From a bacterium (GTDB lineage: Bacteria > Verrucomicrobiota > Verrucomicrobiia > Limisphaerales > UBA11358): 64,000 nt of DNA. Positions 42,501-51,594 of this stretch are shown one piece after another (positions within the stretch are counted from its first letter, which is position 1; every line of letters begins with the position of its first letter). A program made the translations under genes and the position numbers. The stretch is from the NCBI GenBank assembly GCA_021780905.1, contig JAJXXW010000030.1, positions 1 through 64,000 of the forward strand. Direction: 5' to 3'. The notes under the pieces are model-generated. The model was not told the origin of the DNA. It searched no databases and was given only the letters and a program-made list of their open reading frames with translations.

Positions 42501-43128
42501 TCACGGTTTCCAGCGGGCGCGAGGGCGCGGCGGGCAGCAGTTTCAACTCCGGGTAAGTCAGGAATGGTTTCAGCAGCGCGGCGAAAACGTCCGGCGTGAG
42601 TTTCTGGTGCAGCGCGAGGCTGGCCGTCAGCGCGCCGCCGGCATACGCCTGCCGGCGAAAATAATCCGCCGCAATCTCGCCAATGAGATTGGCTTGGCTG
42701 GCAATCAGTTCGACGTTGAACAGGCTGCCGCTTTCAAAGGCGCAGTCCTGCAACGTCCGCTGGCAGAAGCCGTGAATCGTCGCGATGGCTATGAGGTCGA
42801 AGGCTTCAAGCGCATTGCGCAGCGCATTGACGGCGGCCTCGCGCCGCTCCTGCGTTCGGATCAACAGCGCCTGCAACAGGGCGTCGTCCGTCGGCTGGCC
42901 TTCGAGCGCGCGCAACGCCTCCGCCAGCCGGCGGCGGATGCGGTCGCGCAGTTCGGCGGTGGCCGCCTCGGTGAACGTCACGACCAGGATGTCACTTGCC
43001 GGGATTTTTTCCTCGATGAGCAGCCGGAGAAACAGCCCGGCCAGCGCGTGCGTCTTGCCCGTGCCCGCGCTGGCCTCCAGCCGGGTGACGCCCAAATCGA
43101 GCGGCGTATGAACCAGATCGAAGGTCAT
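39538..43128 (-). CDS. recB: exodeoxyribonuclease V beta chain (RecB helicase-nuclease)
   Basis: 1196 residues. An SF1 helicase with Walker A 'LEASAGTGKTHALAGLFLRL' at residue ~20, 'LIDESQDTDPLQWKIFDAVF' (motif II), 'YLIGDPKQAIYGFRGADVNT' (motif III), 'IHRAKGLEYPVVFCPFV' (motif V) and 'LLYVALTRARHRCYLV' (motif VI) is followed by a C-terminal RecB nuclease domain with 'GFIDLVFEFNGRFYIVDWKS', the D-x(n)-D-x-K catalytic set, near residue 1090. RecB both unwinds and cuts DNA at double-strand breaks and loads RecA. The start at 43128 overlaps the recC stop by 4 bases. Confidence 0.95.
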   Translation of the reverse strand: MTFDLVHTPLDLGVTRLEASAGTGKTHALAGLFLRLLIEEKIPASDILVVTFTEAATAELRDRIRRRLAEALRALEGQPTDDALLQALLIRTQERREAAVNALRNALEAFDLIAIATIHGFCQRTLQDCAFESGSLFNVELIASQANLIGEIAADYFRRQAYAGGALTASLALHQKLTPDVFAALLKPFLTYPELKLLPAAPSRPLETVTEDLQMALDDCASEWRRGVKDRDALVKYFSGREKKWAIKEHAKAEIIAGQMSRLDDGLIDRRLSAGVWDAIRFFSLSAVRQDVGKKKEMPKPYPPLFDGCEKLVALAAEFALAQRLDFLRTARAALAERKQAAKHQSYDDLISRLAAALAGPAGAALAHSVRKKFRAALIDESQDTDPLQWKIFDAVFAKSPAHRLYLIGDPKQAIYGFRGADVNTYLRAAESAPDQNKYSLGTNWRSEAALVEAVNTIFENAGETTAFVEEKISFEPVQAAGQADAEPLVFRDGQRPPPFQVWSWSAENGALSSKSAQKFLPAAVAAEVSRLLREEVRIGGRRLNPRDIAVLVESHRQAGWVQKALHDLQIPSVEHAMATVFESAEARELQWILAAILNPGREAAVKCALTTDALGLDGNQLSKLTANEGAWESRLQEFAAFRGSWERAGFHFMFAQWLRREKVVENLLRFPDAERRITNVLHLAELLAAASRAEHLGPARLVQWLEQRRASDEAAAEEFQLRLESDEDAVQIVTIHRAKGLEYPVVFCPFVTQDAGLRPIKCHGQKVLDVVLFHDATTGELIWDLNPDPASAHAQQATKEQLAEKVRLLYVALTRARHRCYLVSAPYAKNKSTALAWLLAGRGEPLADPVKFLDEQPVHPVAWQSRWHALAEKSPAAIAVAGLPMEPGEPWMPEKSGAAKLAPKACAREIRPSWFLSSFTQLSQQAQAAAPDLPDHDATDAGTKPAAEEEAATGIFALPAGARTGDCLHKILEQFDFANDDKASATALASQQLEAFGLATASHVAAVCEMLERLRHAPLTPEHPDFTLAAVSRARRMSELEFLFPTGPLDGGQLTDLIRDQKFLPAPLPVPRAGGFLKGFIDLVFEFNGRFYIVDWKSNSLGYRAEDYGPAAMRREITERGYDLQYHLYTVALDRYLRTRIAGYDYERHYGGVRYIFLRGVTPAKPELGIFRDRPAAEKIARLSALLGGFAEGTS

Positions 43129-46100
43129 GGCGACAACTCCTCGGTTCGATGCGCCAGAAGCGGCGCAATAATTTGCTTCACCAACTGCTCGAATTCATCG
43201 TCCAGCGGGTTGGCGACGTGCCGAAAGCACAGGTTGAAATATGGATCCAGTGATTCGCCCTGGCTGTAATCGCCGAATTCGTCGCCCTCCCATTTTTCCA
43301 GCGCCTGGACTTTGGGTGGCTTTTTCCCTTGCGGACTGGCAAAGGCAAAACTGCTGGCCGGAAAAAACGCCAGCGGCCGGGTGAGGCCGAGAAAATAGAT
43401 TTCCAAAAGCTGGCCTAAAATATTTTTCGCAGTGGGAACCTCGGCAAACTGCCATTCACCGTCCTCGGCGACCAGGCGGCTGGACTTCGCTTCCGGCAAA
43501 TCCGAAAGTTGCAGTGCGAGGTGCTCGATCCACAGCTTTAAAATCGCGGCGGGCTTGATTTTTGCCGGACGGCAGTGGACGAGGCCGACGCCGTGAAACG
43601 GCGACAATTCGCCTTCCAGTCGGAAATCTCCGATGGCCAGTTTCACCGGCCGGCGGATTTTTTCCGCCGTGCCGATGAGCCGTTGCAACGCCTCGTTGAG
43701 CGGTAGCGTCTGGGCGGCGAGATCATGTGCCAGCGCCACGCCCGTTGCGCCGGGCGGCAACCGGCCGCCGCCTTGCCACGCGGTCAAAACTTTCTCCACC
43801 GGCCGGCGGTTCAGAAAGGCCGCGACCAATTCCTGTTTCAAGGCAAACGCGTCCAGGCCGGCCACGGTGAAAGGTTCCTCGTCCGGCCAATTTTCCCGGT
43901 CGTCCGGCAGCCGGAATTCCAGCCGGCGCTGCACGAAAAACTTTGCGGGGTTATTGAAAAAATGTTGCAGGTCGGCCAGCGAAACGGTTCGCCATTCCGT
44001 GTCCGGCTGGGTGAGCGGCTCCGGCAAAAATGATTTGCCGGCGCTGCGGCGGGCGCGGGCGGCGAGCTGGCGGCTGATTTCCGCATCGGCGGGCGAATAG
44101 CTGAACAGCCGGGAATTTTCATTTTTCTCCGAATGAAAATACACCGGGTTGAAACCGTGCAGCCGGTGGCGCGTGACCAGCAGTTCGCCGACCAGGGGTG
44201 TTTCCTGCGGCTGTGATTTCGCGTCGGGCGTCGTGCCCGCCAGCCGGAATCGCGCACCGAGATAGTCGAGCAGTTCGCTGACCACGACCGAGGGCGGACG
44301 CGGGCGGTTGTCGGCGACCGACTGGCCGACGTAGCTGACGTAAAAAAAATTGCGCGCGGCAAGCAGCATCTCGAGAAAAAGATAACGGTCGTCGTCACGG
44401 CGCGAGGCGTCGCCGGTTTTCGGTTTCGCGGCCAGGAGATCAAAACTTAACGGCGCGGGGCGGCGCGGAAACTTTTGGTCGTCCATCCCCAGCACACAGA
44501 CGGCGCGGAACGGCACGTTGCGCATCGGGTTCAGGCCGGAAAATGTCACGCGCCCGCGCAGGACCGCCTTGCCGGACGGCGCTTCCGCGAGTTTCGGCAA
44601 AACGCGTTCGAGGATGACCGGGAACGGAACTTTTTCGTTGAAGCCGGATTGGAATTGCTGCTGGCGCAAACCGTCGAGGATTTGGCGGAGGGCGTTCGCG
44701 GCCAATTCCTCATCCGGTTCCGGCAAAAATAATTTGTCCAGAATTCCGGTCAGCGTCGCCGCCCAGTTTTCCAGCGTGCGCGGCGCGGCGAGTTCGTCCA
44801 GCGCGGCGAAAAACTGCGTTTGGAAATCCAGCCAGCGGCCGAGCAGTTCCGTGGCCGTGCCTTCGATGCCGGCGCAGGGCCAAAGTCCGTCAAAGGCGGC
44901 GCTGTCATCGGCCATCGCGTAGCCGAGCAGCAGCCGGCGGTGGCCATGTTCCCAGGAATGCTCGGCAAACGCGGGCAGGCCGAGCTGCGCGCGTTGCGCG
45001 GCATCGCGTCCCCAGCGGATGCCGGCGACCTGGATCCATTCGCGGATTTGCGGCAGTTCGCTTTCGGCGATGCCAAAACGGCGGCGCACCGGCGGCACTT
45101 CCAAAAAATCCATGACGGCGGTGGCCGGGAACCGGCTGCCGGCAAGCTGCAGCCAGTCGGCGAAGGCGTTGACGAGCGGACTTTCCTGCCGTGCGCCCTG
45201 GTCGGCGAGCGTGCAGGGAATCGCCGGCGAACCCGGCTCGGACATTTCAAACACGCCTTTGACGAACGGCGCGTAAGCCTCGACGTCCGGCAACATCACC
45301 AAGATGTCCTGCGGCGACAGGGTCGGGTCGGCGGCAAACCATTCGAGCAGGTGGTCGCGCAGCACCTGCAGTTCGCGCAGCGGGCTGTGGCAATTATGAA
45401 TTTGGATCGAGCGGTCGGTGCGGCTGATTTCCGAAAGATTTTCGGCCGGCCGGTCTTCGAGCTTCAGGATGGCGCGCTGGACGCGGCCGAGCAGATTATT
45501 TTGCGCCGGCTCCTGGAAATCCTCGACCTGATCGTTCACCATTTGCAGGTCGGTGACGAGCCGTTGAAATTCCCGGCCGGACTTGCCCCACGCCGCGAGC
45601 AGCGGGTGGCCGCGTTCCAGGTGCAGTTCGCGCGGACTCAACCCGCCCCGGCCGGCGACCGCCTGAATCGCCTGATCCTCAAGTGCCGAGGTGATGTCGC
45701 CCCAATACTCGGCGCACGGCGAAAGCCAGAACAGATGCACCGGCAGGTGTCGCGCCAGCCACTGAAACACTTCGAGATAAACCGGCGGCAGACTGGCCGG
45801 GCAAAAAATCGCCAGCCGTTCCGGCAATTTTCCCGGATCGCAGTCCGGCCGTTTGAGCGCGGTGAGCAGCTCGAACAGAAATTTGCCCTGGCAGGCCAGC
45901 CCGTCGCTCATCGCCGCGCGCCACAACTGCGCCTGCCAGTGTGTTTCCCGGCCGCGCTGCCAGGCCTCAATCCACTCCGGGCGATAGACGCTGTATTGGT
46001 CGAACAGGCCGGCGATTCTTTCGGCGAGCTGGAAGCGCCGGCGCGGATCGTTTGAGCTGGCGAGGTAATCATTGATTTCCCGAAACGCCGGCTGGCCGAG

Positions 46101-46409
46101 CAGCGGCCCCAGTTTTTCCATGAGCCGCCAGGTCAGGGCTTCCGGCTCGATCAAGCCGGTGCGCGTTTCCGCCGGCAGCAATCTTTCCATCAGGCCGAAA
46201 AAAAACGCGCGCGGAAACGTCAGTTCCAGGTTGGCGGCGATGCCGTGACGGCGGGCGAGTTCGAGCTGGAGCCATTGCGCCAGGACCTGTGTCGGCACGA
46301 TGATTTGTTCCGGCGCGAACGGCGAGCCGAGCGGCGACCGGAGGGTGTCGCGGGCCAGCCGCTCCGCCAGGTTTTCCAGCCGGTTGCTTTGGTAGAGAGT
46401 CAGGCTCAC
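43125..46409 (-). CDS. recC: exodeoxyribonuclease V gamma chain (RecC)
   Basis: 1094 residues. RecC is an inactivated helicase-like subunit that scans for Chi and splits the DNA strands. It begins 'MSLTLYQSNRLENLAERLA' (typical RecC start) and contains 'PEQIIVPTQVLAQWLQLELA', 'PARNFFYVSYVGQSVADNRP' split around residue ~690 and 'IQIHNCHSPLRELQVLRDHL'. No intact Walker A is expected or seen. First gene of the three-gene minus-strand operon; the promoter would lie in the 200-base gap before pyrF on the opposite strand. The Chi sequence of this organism is unknown. Confidence 0.93.
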   Translation of the reverse strand: MSLTLYQSNRLENLAERLARDTLRSPLGSPFAPEQIIVPTQVLAQWLQLELARRHGIAANLELTFPRAFFFGLMERLLPAETRTGLIEPEALTWRLMEKLGPLLGQPAFREINDYLASSNDPRRRFQLAERIAGLFDQYSVYRPEWIEAWQRGRETHWQAQLWRAAMSDGLACQGKFLFELLTALKRPDCDPGKLPERLAIFCPASLPPVYLEVFQWLARHLPVHLFWLSPCAEYWGDITSALEDQAIQAVAGRGGLSPRELHLERGHPLLAAWGKSGREFQRLVTDLQMVNDQVEDFQEPAQNNLLGRVQRAILKLEDRPAENLSEISRTDRSIQIHNCHSPLRELQVLRDHLLEWFAADPTLSPQDILVMLPDVEAYAPFVKGVFEMSEPGSPAIPCTLADQGARQESPLVNAFADWLQLAGSRFPATAVMDFLEVPPVRRRFGIAESELPQIREWIQVAGIRWGRDAAQRAQLGLPAFAEHSWEHGHRRLLLGYAMADDSAAFDGLWPCAGIEGTATELLGRWLDFQTQFFAALDELAAPRTLENWAATLTGILDKLFLPEPDEELAANALRQILDGLRQQQFQSGFNEKVPFPVILERVLPKLAEAPSGKAVLRGRVTFSGLNPMRNVPFRAVCVLGMDDQKFPRRPAPLSFDLLAAKPKTGDASRRDDDRYLFLEMLLAARNFFYVSYVGQSVADNRPRPPSVVVSELLDYLGARFRLAGTTPDAKSQPQETPLVGELLVTRHRLHGFNPVYFHSEKNENSRLFSYSPADAEISRQLAARARRSAGKSFLPEPLTQPDTEWRTVSLADLQHFFNNPAKFFVQRRLEFRLPDDRENWPDEEPFTVAGLDAFALKQELVAAFLNRRPVEKVLTAWQGGGRLPPGATGVALAHDLAAQTLPLNEALQRLIGTAEKIRRPVKLAIGDFRLEGELSPFHGVGLVHCRPAKIKPAAILKLWIEHLALQLSDLPEAKSSRLVAEDGEWQFAEVPTAKNILGQLLEIYFLGLTRPLAFFPASSFAFASPQGKKPPKVQALEKWEGDEFGDYSQGESLDPYFNLCFRHVANPLDDEFEQLVKQIIAPLLAHRTEELSP

Positions 46410-46610
46410 GTCATTTCGTTGGACGGAATGGTTTTGATGATCGCGCCGGCAAGGGTTGAACCGGGGAATTTTCCCGCCGGCGGGGACATATACAGCGGAA
46501 CGCGGCGGATTCCAACCTGAAAAACCGGCGGCCGTAAAAGAATGTCCCGGCCAAATTTCGCGGGTGCGTTTTTGCAGAATTTATGTTTAGCTTGGGCAAA
46601 ATCAATTGCC

Positions 46611-47315
46611 ATGCGAAACCCCATCATCGCGGCCCTCGACGTGCCGACCGCCGAACAAGCGTTGAAACTGGCCGGCGACCTCGCGCCGGCGGTCGGCGCG
46701 TTCAAGATCGGCAGCGAGCTGTTCACCGCCGCCGGGCCGGACATCGTGAAAAAAATCCGCGCGACCGGCGCGAGCGTCTTTCTCGATTTGAAATTTCACG
46801 ATATCCCGAACACCGTCGCCAAGTCGGTGACGGCCGCCGTGCAACTGGACGTGCAGATGCTCACCGTCCACACCAGCGGCGGATTTGAAATGCTCCGCGC
46901 CGCCGAGCAGGCCGCCGGGGAAATCGCGCGGAAACTGGGGCGCGTCCCGCCGCTGGTGCTGGGCGTCACCGTGTTGACCAGTCTGGACACGCCCGCGCTG
47001 CGCGAAATCGGCCTCGACGGGAACGTGGAATCTCAGGTGCGCCGGCTGGCCACCATCGCCACGCGGGCCGGTCTGCGCGGCCTGGTGTGTTCGCCGCAGG
47101 AAGTCGCCCAGTTGCGGCCATACATTCCGCCCGCGATGCAGCTGGTCACGCCCGGCATCCGCACCGGCGCGGAAAAAGCCGACGACCAGAAACGCACGCT
47201 CACGCCCCAAGAAGCCATGCAAGCGGGCGCGAACTGGCTCGTGATTGGCCGGCCGATTTACGCGGCGGAAAATCCGCGCGCCGCGGCGGAGAAAATCCTG
47301 GAATCCATTTCCTGA
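46611..47315 (+). CDS. pyrF: orotidine 5'-phosphate decarboxylase
   Basis: 234 residues. It decarboxylates OMP to UMP, the last step of de novo pyrimidine synthesis. 'IIAALDVPTAEQALKLAGDL' at the start, 'VFLDLKFHDIPNTVAKSV' with the catalytic Asp-Lys-Asp set and 'LVTPGIRTGAEKADDQKRTL' (phosphate loop) are all present, and 'WLVIGRPIYAAENPR' closes the barrel. The ATG at 46611 starts the barrel; the upstream frame to 46542 is not part of the family. It is divergent from recC. Confidence 0.96.
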   Translation: MRNPIIAALDVPTAEQALKLAGDLAPAVGAFKIGSELFTAAGPDIVKKIRATGASVFLDLKFHDIPNTVAKSVTAAVQLDVQMLTVHTSGGFEMLRAAEQAAGEIARKLGRVPPLVLGVTVLTSLDTPALREIGLDGNVESQVRRLATIATRAGLRGLVCSPQEVAQLRPYIPPAMQLVTPGIRTGAEKADDQKRTLTPQEAMQAGANWLVIGRPIYAAENPRAAAEKILESIS

Positions 47316-47332
47316 ACCGGCTGGAATCGTGG

Positions 47333-48106
47333 TCAGGGCCGGAGCGCGGCGTTCACCGCCGCCACGAGCGCGTTGACCCGGACCGGCAGCGGAAAATCCG
47401 AAGGCGCTTCCAGCGTGTAACCGAGCCGTGACTTGTGACTGATGAGATACAGCGCCTCCGGCCAGTCGGGCCGCTCCGCCGGCGAAATGTTCGGACGGAT
47501 GATGCCGCCGTGCGCCGTGCGGCCTTCAATGATTTCGGACGGATCCACCGGACAGACTTTTTCCACGGCCGAGATGATTTTTCCCGCGCGCGAGACCTGC
47601 CGGTCCGGGTTCTGTTCGTAAAGATAGAAGCCGTGCGATTCCCAGTCCTCGTGCAGGCAGAGGTAAAGATCAAAGGCCGGCTGGCGGTCCAGCCACGCGA
47701 GGTGCGCACGGACTTCGGCGGATTGCGGATTGCGATAATCGCGGTTGAGGTCCAGACCGTCGGCGTTGCCGCGCTGGTTGCGCAGAAAGCCGAGCGGATT
47801 CAGACAGGGCAGCAGGAAAATCTCCGCGTCCGGCCAGCGATTTTCCCGGATTAACCGGAGCGCGGCGAGCGGGCCAGCCGGCTCATCGCCGTGAATGCCG
47901 GCGGAGATGTAAAATCTCAAAACCGTTTCTGGATTTTGAGCTGCCGGCCTGCGATGCAGTGCCAGCCAGCGAAAATCATCGTGATGGTGAAATGTTTCCG
48001 AAGTCCAGCCGTGACCGGCAGCGGCGCTTTGAACGTCGCGGAGCACGGCGCGGATATCAATCGTCTCGCCGTGGTAGCCGCCGTAGTTCTGGCCAAGTTT
48101 TTGCAT
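47333..48106 (-). CDS. M14-family zinc carboxypeptidase-like protein
   Basis: 257 residues. Zinc-binding 'SAGIHGDEPAGPLAALRLIR' (HxxE), the Asn-Arg block 'NADGLDLNRDYRNP' (arginine/asparagine binding of the substrate carboxylate), the third ligand in 'LYLCLHEDWESHGFYLYEQN', and a late 'GYTLEAPSDFPL' containing the catalytic Glu position. The set is that of M14 peptidases such as gamma-D-glutamyl-meso-DAP amidases of the cell wall or succinylglutamate-desuccinylase relatives. No signal peptide is seen, so it acts in the cytoplasm. The start at 48106 gives 'MQKLGQNYGGYHGETIDI'. It converges with pyrF; the stops are 17 bases apart. Confidence 0.8.
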   Translation of the reverse strand: MQKLGQNYGGYHGETIDIRAVLRDVQSAAAGHGWTSETFHHHDDFRWLALHRRPAAQNPETVLRFYISAGIHGDEPAGPLAALRLIRENRWPDAEIFLLPCLNPLGFLRNQRGNADGLDLNRDYRNPQSAEVRAHLAWLDRQPAFDLYLCLHEDWESHGFYLYEQNPDRQVSRAGKIISAVEKVCPVDPSEIIEGRTAHGGIIRPNISPAERPDWPEALYLISHKSRLGYTLEAPSDFPLPVRVNALVAAVNAALRP

Positions 48107-48214
48107 GCGGGGAATTTCACGCAAAGACTGACGGAGGCAAAGCAGTTTTTTACGTAAAAAGGCCAACGCTCAAGCCAAGCTTTTCAGCCGCGCTTTTCGC
48201 ATCTTCGCCGGTGA

Positions 48215-49588
48215 TTAATTCCCCAGATACTCGCGCGGGTCGGTGACCTTGCCGGTCAACGCGCTCGCCGCCACCGTGGCCGGCGACGCGAGAAACACCT
48301 TGGATTCCTTGTCGCCCATGCGGCCGGGGAAATTCCGGTTGGTCGCGCTGATGCAGTTGATACCGCTCTTGTTGATGCGGCCGAACGTGTCCACCGGGCC
48401 GCCGAGGCACGCGGCGCAGCCGGCGTTCTCCGTCATCTGCACGCCGGCGTTCACGATGATCTGCCAGATGGTTTCGTTGCCCCAATAAGTCGTCTGCAAA
48501 TCGCGGACGATGTCCGGTGTCGCCGGCACGCCGAAGGTGTCAATGACCACTTTCTTGCCGCGCAAAACGCGGGCGAACTCGATGAAGTCGCTCGTCTTGC
48601 CGCCGGTGCAACTGCCGACGTAGGCGCGATCCAATTTCTGATTCATCTCCTTCGCTTTTTTGCGCTGGCCCGGATCGGGATGGCAGGCGACGGTGGGTTC
48701 GAGCTGGCTCAAATCCACGACGAGTTCATAGACGAACTTTTGATCTTTGTCCGCTTCGACCGGTTGGTAACTGGATTTCGTGCCGTTCAATTTGACGCGG
48801 GCGTCGACGTATTCCGCCGTGCGCGAATCAAATTCAAAAATACCGTTCTTGCCACCGGCTTCAATCGCCATGTTCGCGATGGTCATGCGGTCGTCCATCG
48901 AAAGCGTCTTCGCACCTTCGCCGTCGAACTGCATCGCGCGATAGGTCGCGCCGTCAAAACCGATTTCGCCGATGCAATGGAGGATGATGTCCTTCGCCAT
49001 CACGCCGGGCTGGAGTTTGCCTTCGAGGCGGAAGTGCATAGTTTCCGGAACCTTGATGAGCAATTTGCCCGTGCCCATGACGAAGCCGGCGTCAGTATTG
49101 CCGATGCCGGTGGCGAACTGGTTGAACGCGCCGGCCATGCAGGTGTGCGAGTCGGTGCCGAACAACACTTCGCCGGGCCGCGTGTGTCCCTTGGCCGGCA
49201 GCGCCGCGTGGCAGACGCCAGCGTAGCGGGAGCCGTATTGTTTTTTCATCGCGCCCTTGGTCACGTCGAATTTCCACTGGCCTTTCGGGTCGTCAATGAC
49301 GTCGTAGAAATAGGGCAATCCCTGCTCGTTGGCGAAATCGCGCAGAATGTCCACGTTGCGGTTGGACTTGGAATCGGCGGTGAAAATGTAGTGGTCGGGG
49401 ATGATGACAATTTTATTTTTGTCCCAGACCTTGGCGGTCTGGCCGAACTCGCGTTTGAACACGCCGATGGTGCCCGGGCCGCAGACGTCGTGCGTCATCA
49501 GCACGTCGGCGTTCACCCAGATATTGTCGCCGGCCTGCACGCTGGTCTTGCCGGCCGCGCGGGCGAGGAGTTTTTCAGTCAACGTCAT
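48215..49588 (-). CDS. aconitase/isopropylmalate dehydratase large subunit (LeuC-like)
   Basis: 457 residues. The start 'MTLTEKLLARAAGKTSVQAG' with 'NADVLMTHDVCGPGTIG' and 'VLFGTDSHTCMAGAFNQFAT' is the LeuC/HacA-type core. The 4Fe-4S ligands are Cys in 'SHTC', 'YVGSCTGGKTSDF' and 'GCAACLGG'. The 'SCTGGKTSDF' variant differs from the usual 'SCTNSR' of enterobacterial LeuC and is a separate clade, so the substrate may be isopropylmalate or a related hydroxyacid. The LeuD small subunit that should complete the enzyme is not in the window. The ATG at 49588 gives the normal N-terminus. Confidence 0.82.
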   Translation of the reverse strand: MTLTEKLLARAAGKTSVQAGDNIWVNADVLMTHDVCGPGTIGVFKREFGQTAKVWDKNKIVIIPDHYIFTADSKSNRNVDILRDFANEQGLPYFYDVIDDPKGQWKFDVTKGAMKKQYGSRYAGVCHAALPAKGHTRPGEVLFGTDSHTCMAGAFNQFATGIGNTDAGFVMGTGKLLIKVPETMHFRLEGKLQPGVMAKDIILHCIGEIGFDGATYRAMQFDGEGAKTLSMDDRMTIANMAIEAGGKNGIFEFDSRTAEYVDARVKLNGTKSSYQPVEADKDQKFVYELVVDLSQLEPTVACHPDPGQRKKAKEMNQKLDRAYVGSCTGGKTSDFIEFARVLRGKKVVIDTFGVPATPDIVRDLQTTYWGNETIWQIIVNAGVQMTENAGCAACLGGPVDTFGRINKSGINCISATNRNFPGRMGDKESKVFLASPATVAASALTGKVTDPREYLGN

Positions 49589-49792
49589 AATCCAAGCAGA
49601 ATAGCCGATGCGCGCGGCCAGTTCAACTGCGGCTTTGCGCCGGCCGGGCCTGAATTTTCCAAGCGTCTGCCGCCGCCCGCGCGTTTCTTTTTTCACCAAA
49701 AGTTGCGGGTCGGCATTGACTTTTGCGCCGGCAAATGAAAGCTTTCTCACCCGCAATTCCCGAATTCAATTGTCGGGCGGCGGTAAAATCTC

Positions 49793-51499
49793 GTGGCAGA
49801 AAAAGACGATTATTTGCTGGACCTGCTGGTTGACCTCGGCTTCACCACCGCCGACGTGGTTGACAAGGCCCGCGAAGAGGCCAACGCCGCCGGCGTGGGC
49901 GTGGTGGATTTGTTGGTGGCCAACAAGGTCATCCGCCCCGGCGACGTGACCCAGGCCAAGGCCGCGCAGTTCGGCGCGGAAGTCGTCCACCTGGCCAACC
50001 TCAAGATTGAGGACGATGTCATCGCCATCGTCCCGCGCGATATCGCCAAAAAATACCGCGTCGTCCCCGTTTTCAAAAATGCAGGCAAGGTGGCTGTGGC
50101 CATCGCCGATCCTTCCGACCTGAACACGATTGATTCGCTGACGCACCTGCTGAACGCCGAAATCGAACTGCGGGTGGCCTCGGAGCAGGACATTGAGAAC
50201 GCGCTGACCAAATATTACGGCGGCGAAAAAAAATCCATGGACGCGGGCATCTTCAAGGATGTCATGCAGGAGCTGACGGAGGAAAACGTCCACGTCGCCA
50301 AAGTCGAGGACGGCGGCGAAGTCGAGGCCGACGCGCCGCTCATCCGGCTGGTGAACCAGATCATCGTGGACGCCTTCAAGCTGCGCGCGTCGGACATCCA
50401 CCTCGAACCGCTGGAGAAACGCTTCCGCCTGCGCTACCGGATTGACGGCGTGATGCAGGAAATGAAGTCACCGCCGAAACGCCTCCAGGCCCCGGTCATC
50501 GCGCGTTTGAAAATCCAGGCCGGCATGGTCATCTCCGAACACCGCGTGCCGCAGGACGGCCGCATCCAGTCCAAAATCGGGAGCAAGTTGATTGACCTGC
50601 GCGTGTCCTGCCTGCCGACGAACCACGGTGAAAGCATCGTGATGCGTATTCTCGACAAGGAGGGGCTGCGGCTCGGTCTGCCCGAACTCGGCTTTTTGAG
50701 CGACGATCAAGCGACCTTCGAGCGCATCATCAATTTGCCGGACGGCATTCTGCTCGTGACCGGCCCGACGGGTTCCGGCAAGACCACGACGCTGTATTCC
50801 TGTTTGAACTTCATCAACCGGCCCGACCGCAAAATCATCACGGTCGAGGATCCGGTGGAATATGTCTTGTCCGGCATCAACCAGGTGCAGGTGCATGAGG
50901 CCGTGGGTTTCACCTTCGCCGCCGCACTGCGCGCGATCCTGCGCCAGGCGCCGAACATCGTGATGATCGGCGAAATCCGCGACCTCGAGACCGGCTCCAT
51001 CGCCATCAACGCGTCGCTGACCGGCCATCTGGTGTTCTCCACGCTGCACACCAACGACGCGCCCGGCGCGGTGACTCGGCTGGTGGACATCGGCGTGAAA
51101 CCGTTCTTGGTGGCGTCATCCACCCGCTGCCTGATGGCGCAGCGGCTCGTCCGCAAAATCTGCAAGAAGTGCATGGCCCCCTATACGCCGACCGAGCAGG
51201 AGATGCGTTCGCTGGGCCTGACCCTGGACGAGGTGAAAAACGCGAACATTCAGAAAGGCCGCGGCTGCCAGAATTGCAACAACACCGGCAACCGCGGGCG
51301 CTTCGGCATCTTTGAGATTTTCGTCGTGGAAGACGAGGCGCGGAAATTGATTTATGACCGGGTGCCGACCACGGTGCTGCGCCAGCGCGCCCGCGAGATG
51401 GGCATGCGCACGTTGCGCGAGGACGGCATTCGCAAAGTGCTGGCCGGCCTAACGACGCCGGAGGAAGTCATCCGCGCCACCGTCGGCGACGAATCCTGA
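49793..51499 (+). CDS. GspE/PilB-type assembly ATPase (first copy)
   Basis: 568 residues, GTG start. It powers pseudopilus or pilus extension from the cytoplasm. An N-terminal T2SSE/MshE-N-like domain (residues ~1-150, 'YLLDLLVDLGFTTADVVDKA') precedes the ATPase: 'ASDIHLEPLEKRFRLRYRID' (~200), Walker A '[20 protein letters not shown]' (~320), Asp box 'KIITVEDPVEYVL', Walker B 'NIVMIGEIRDLETGSIAINA', His box 'TGHLVFSTLHTNDAPGAVTR'. A tetra-Cys zinc site 'CKKC' and 'CQNC' lies near the end, as in GspE and PilB. It leads the secretion locus; pilT follows 95 bases later. Confidence 0.93.
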   Translation: MAEKDDYLLDLLVDLGFTTADVVDKAREEANAAGVGVVDLLVANKVIRPGDVTQAKAAQFGAEVVHLANLKIEDDVIAIVPRDIAKKYRVVPVFKNAGKVAVAIADPSDLNTIDSLTHLLNAEIELRVASEQDIENALTKYYGGEKKSMDAGIFKDVMQELTEENVHVAKVEDGGEVEADAPLIRLVNQIIVDAFKLRASDIHLEPLEKRFRLRYRIDGVMQEMKSPPKRLQAPVIARLKIQAGMVISEHRVPQDGRIQSKIGSKLIDLRVSCLPTNHGESIVMRILDKEGLRLGLPELGFLSDDQATFERIINLPDGILLVTGPTGSGKTTTLYSCLNFINRPDRKIITVEDPVEYVLSGINQVQVHEAVGFTFAAALRAILRQAPNIVMIGEIRDLETGSIAINASLTGHLVFSTLHTNDAPGAVTRLVDIGVKPFLVASSTRCLMAQRLVRKICKKCMAPYTPTEQEMRSLGLTLDEVKNANIQKGRGCQNCNNTGNRGRFGIFEIFVVEDEARKLIYDRVPTTVLRQRAREMGMRTLREDGIRKVLAGLTTPEEVIRATVGDES

Positions 51500-51594
51500 A
51501 GAAAGGCAGAAGCAAGAATGAAGAATTGAAGGCGGCGCGCGCGGATAATTTTCGCGTGCCGGGGGCGGTTTCCGCATTCTGCATTTGAAAATTT

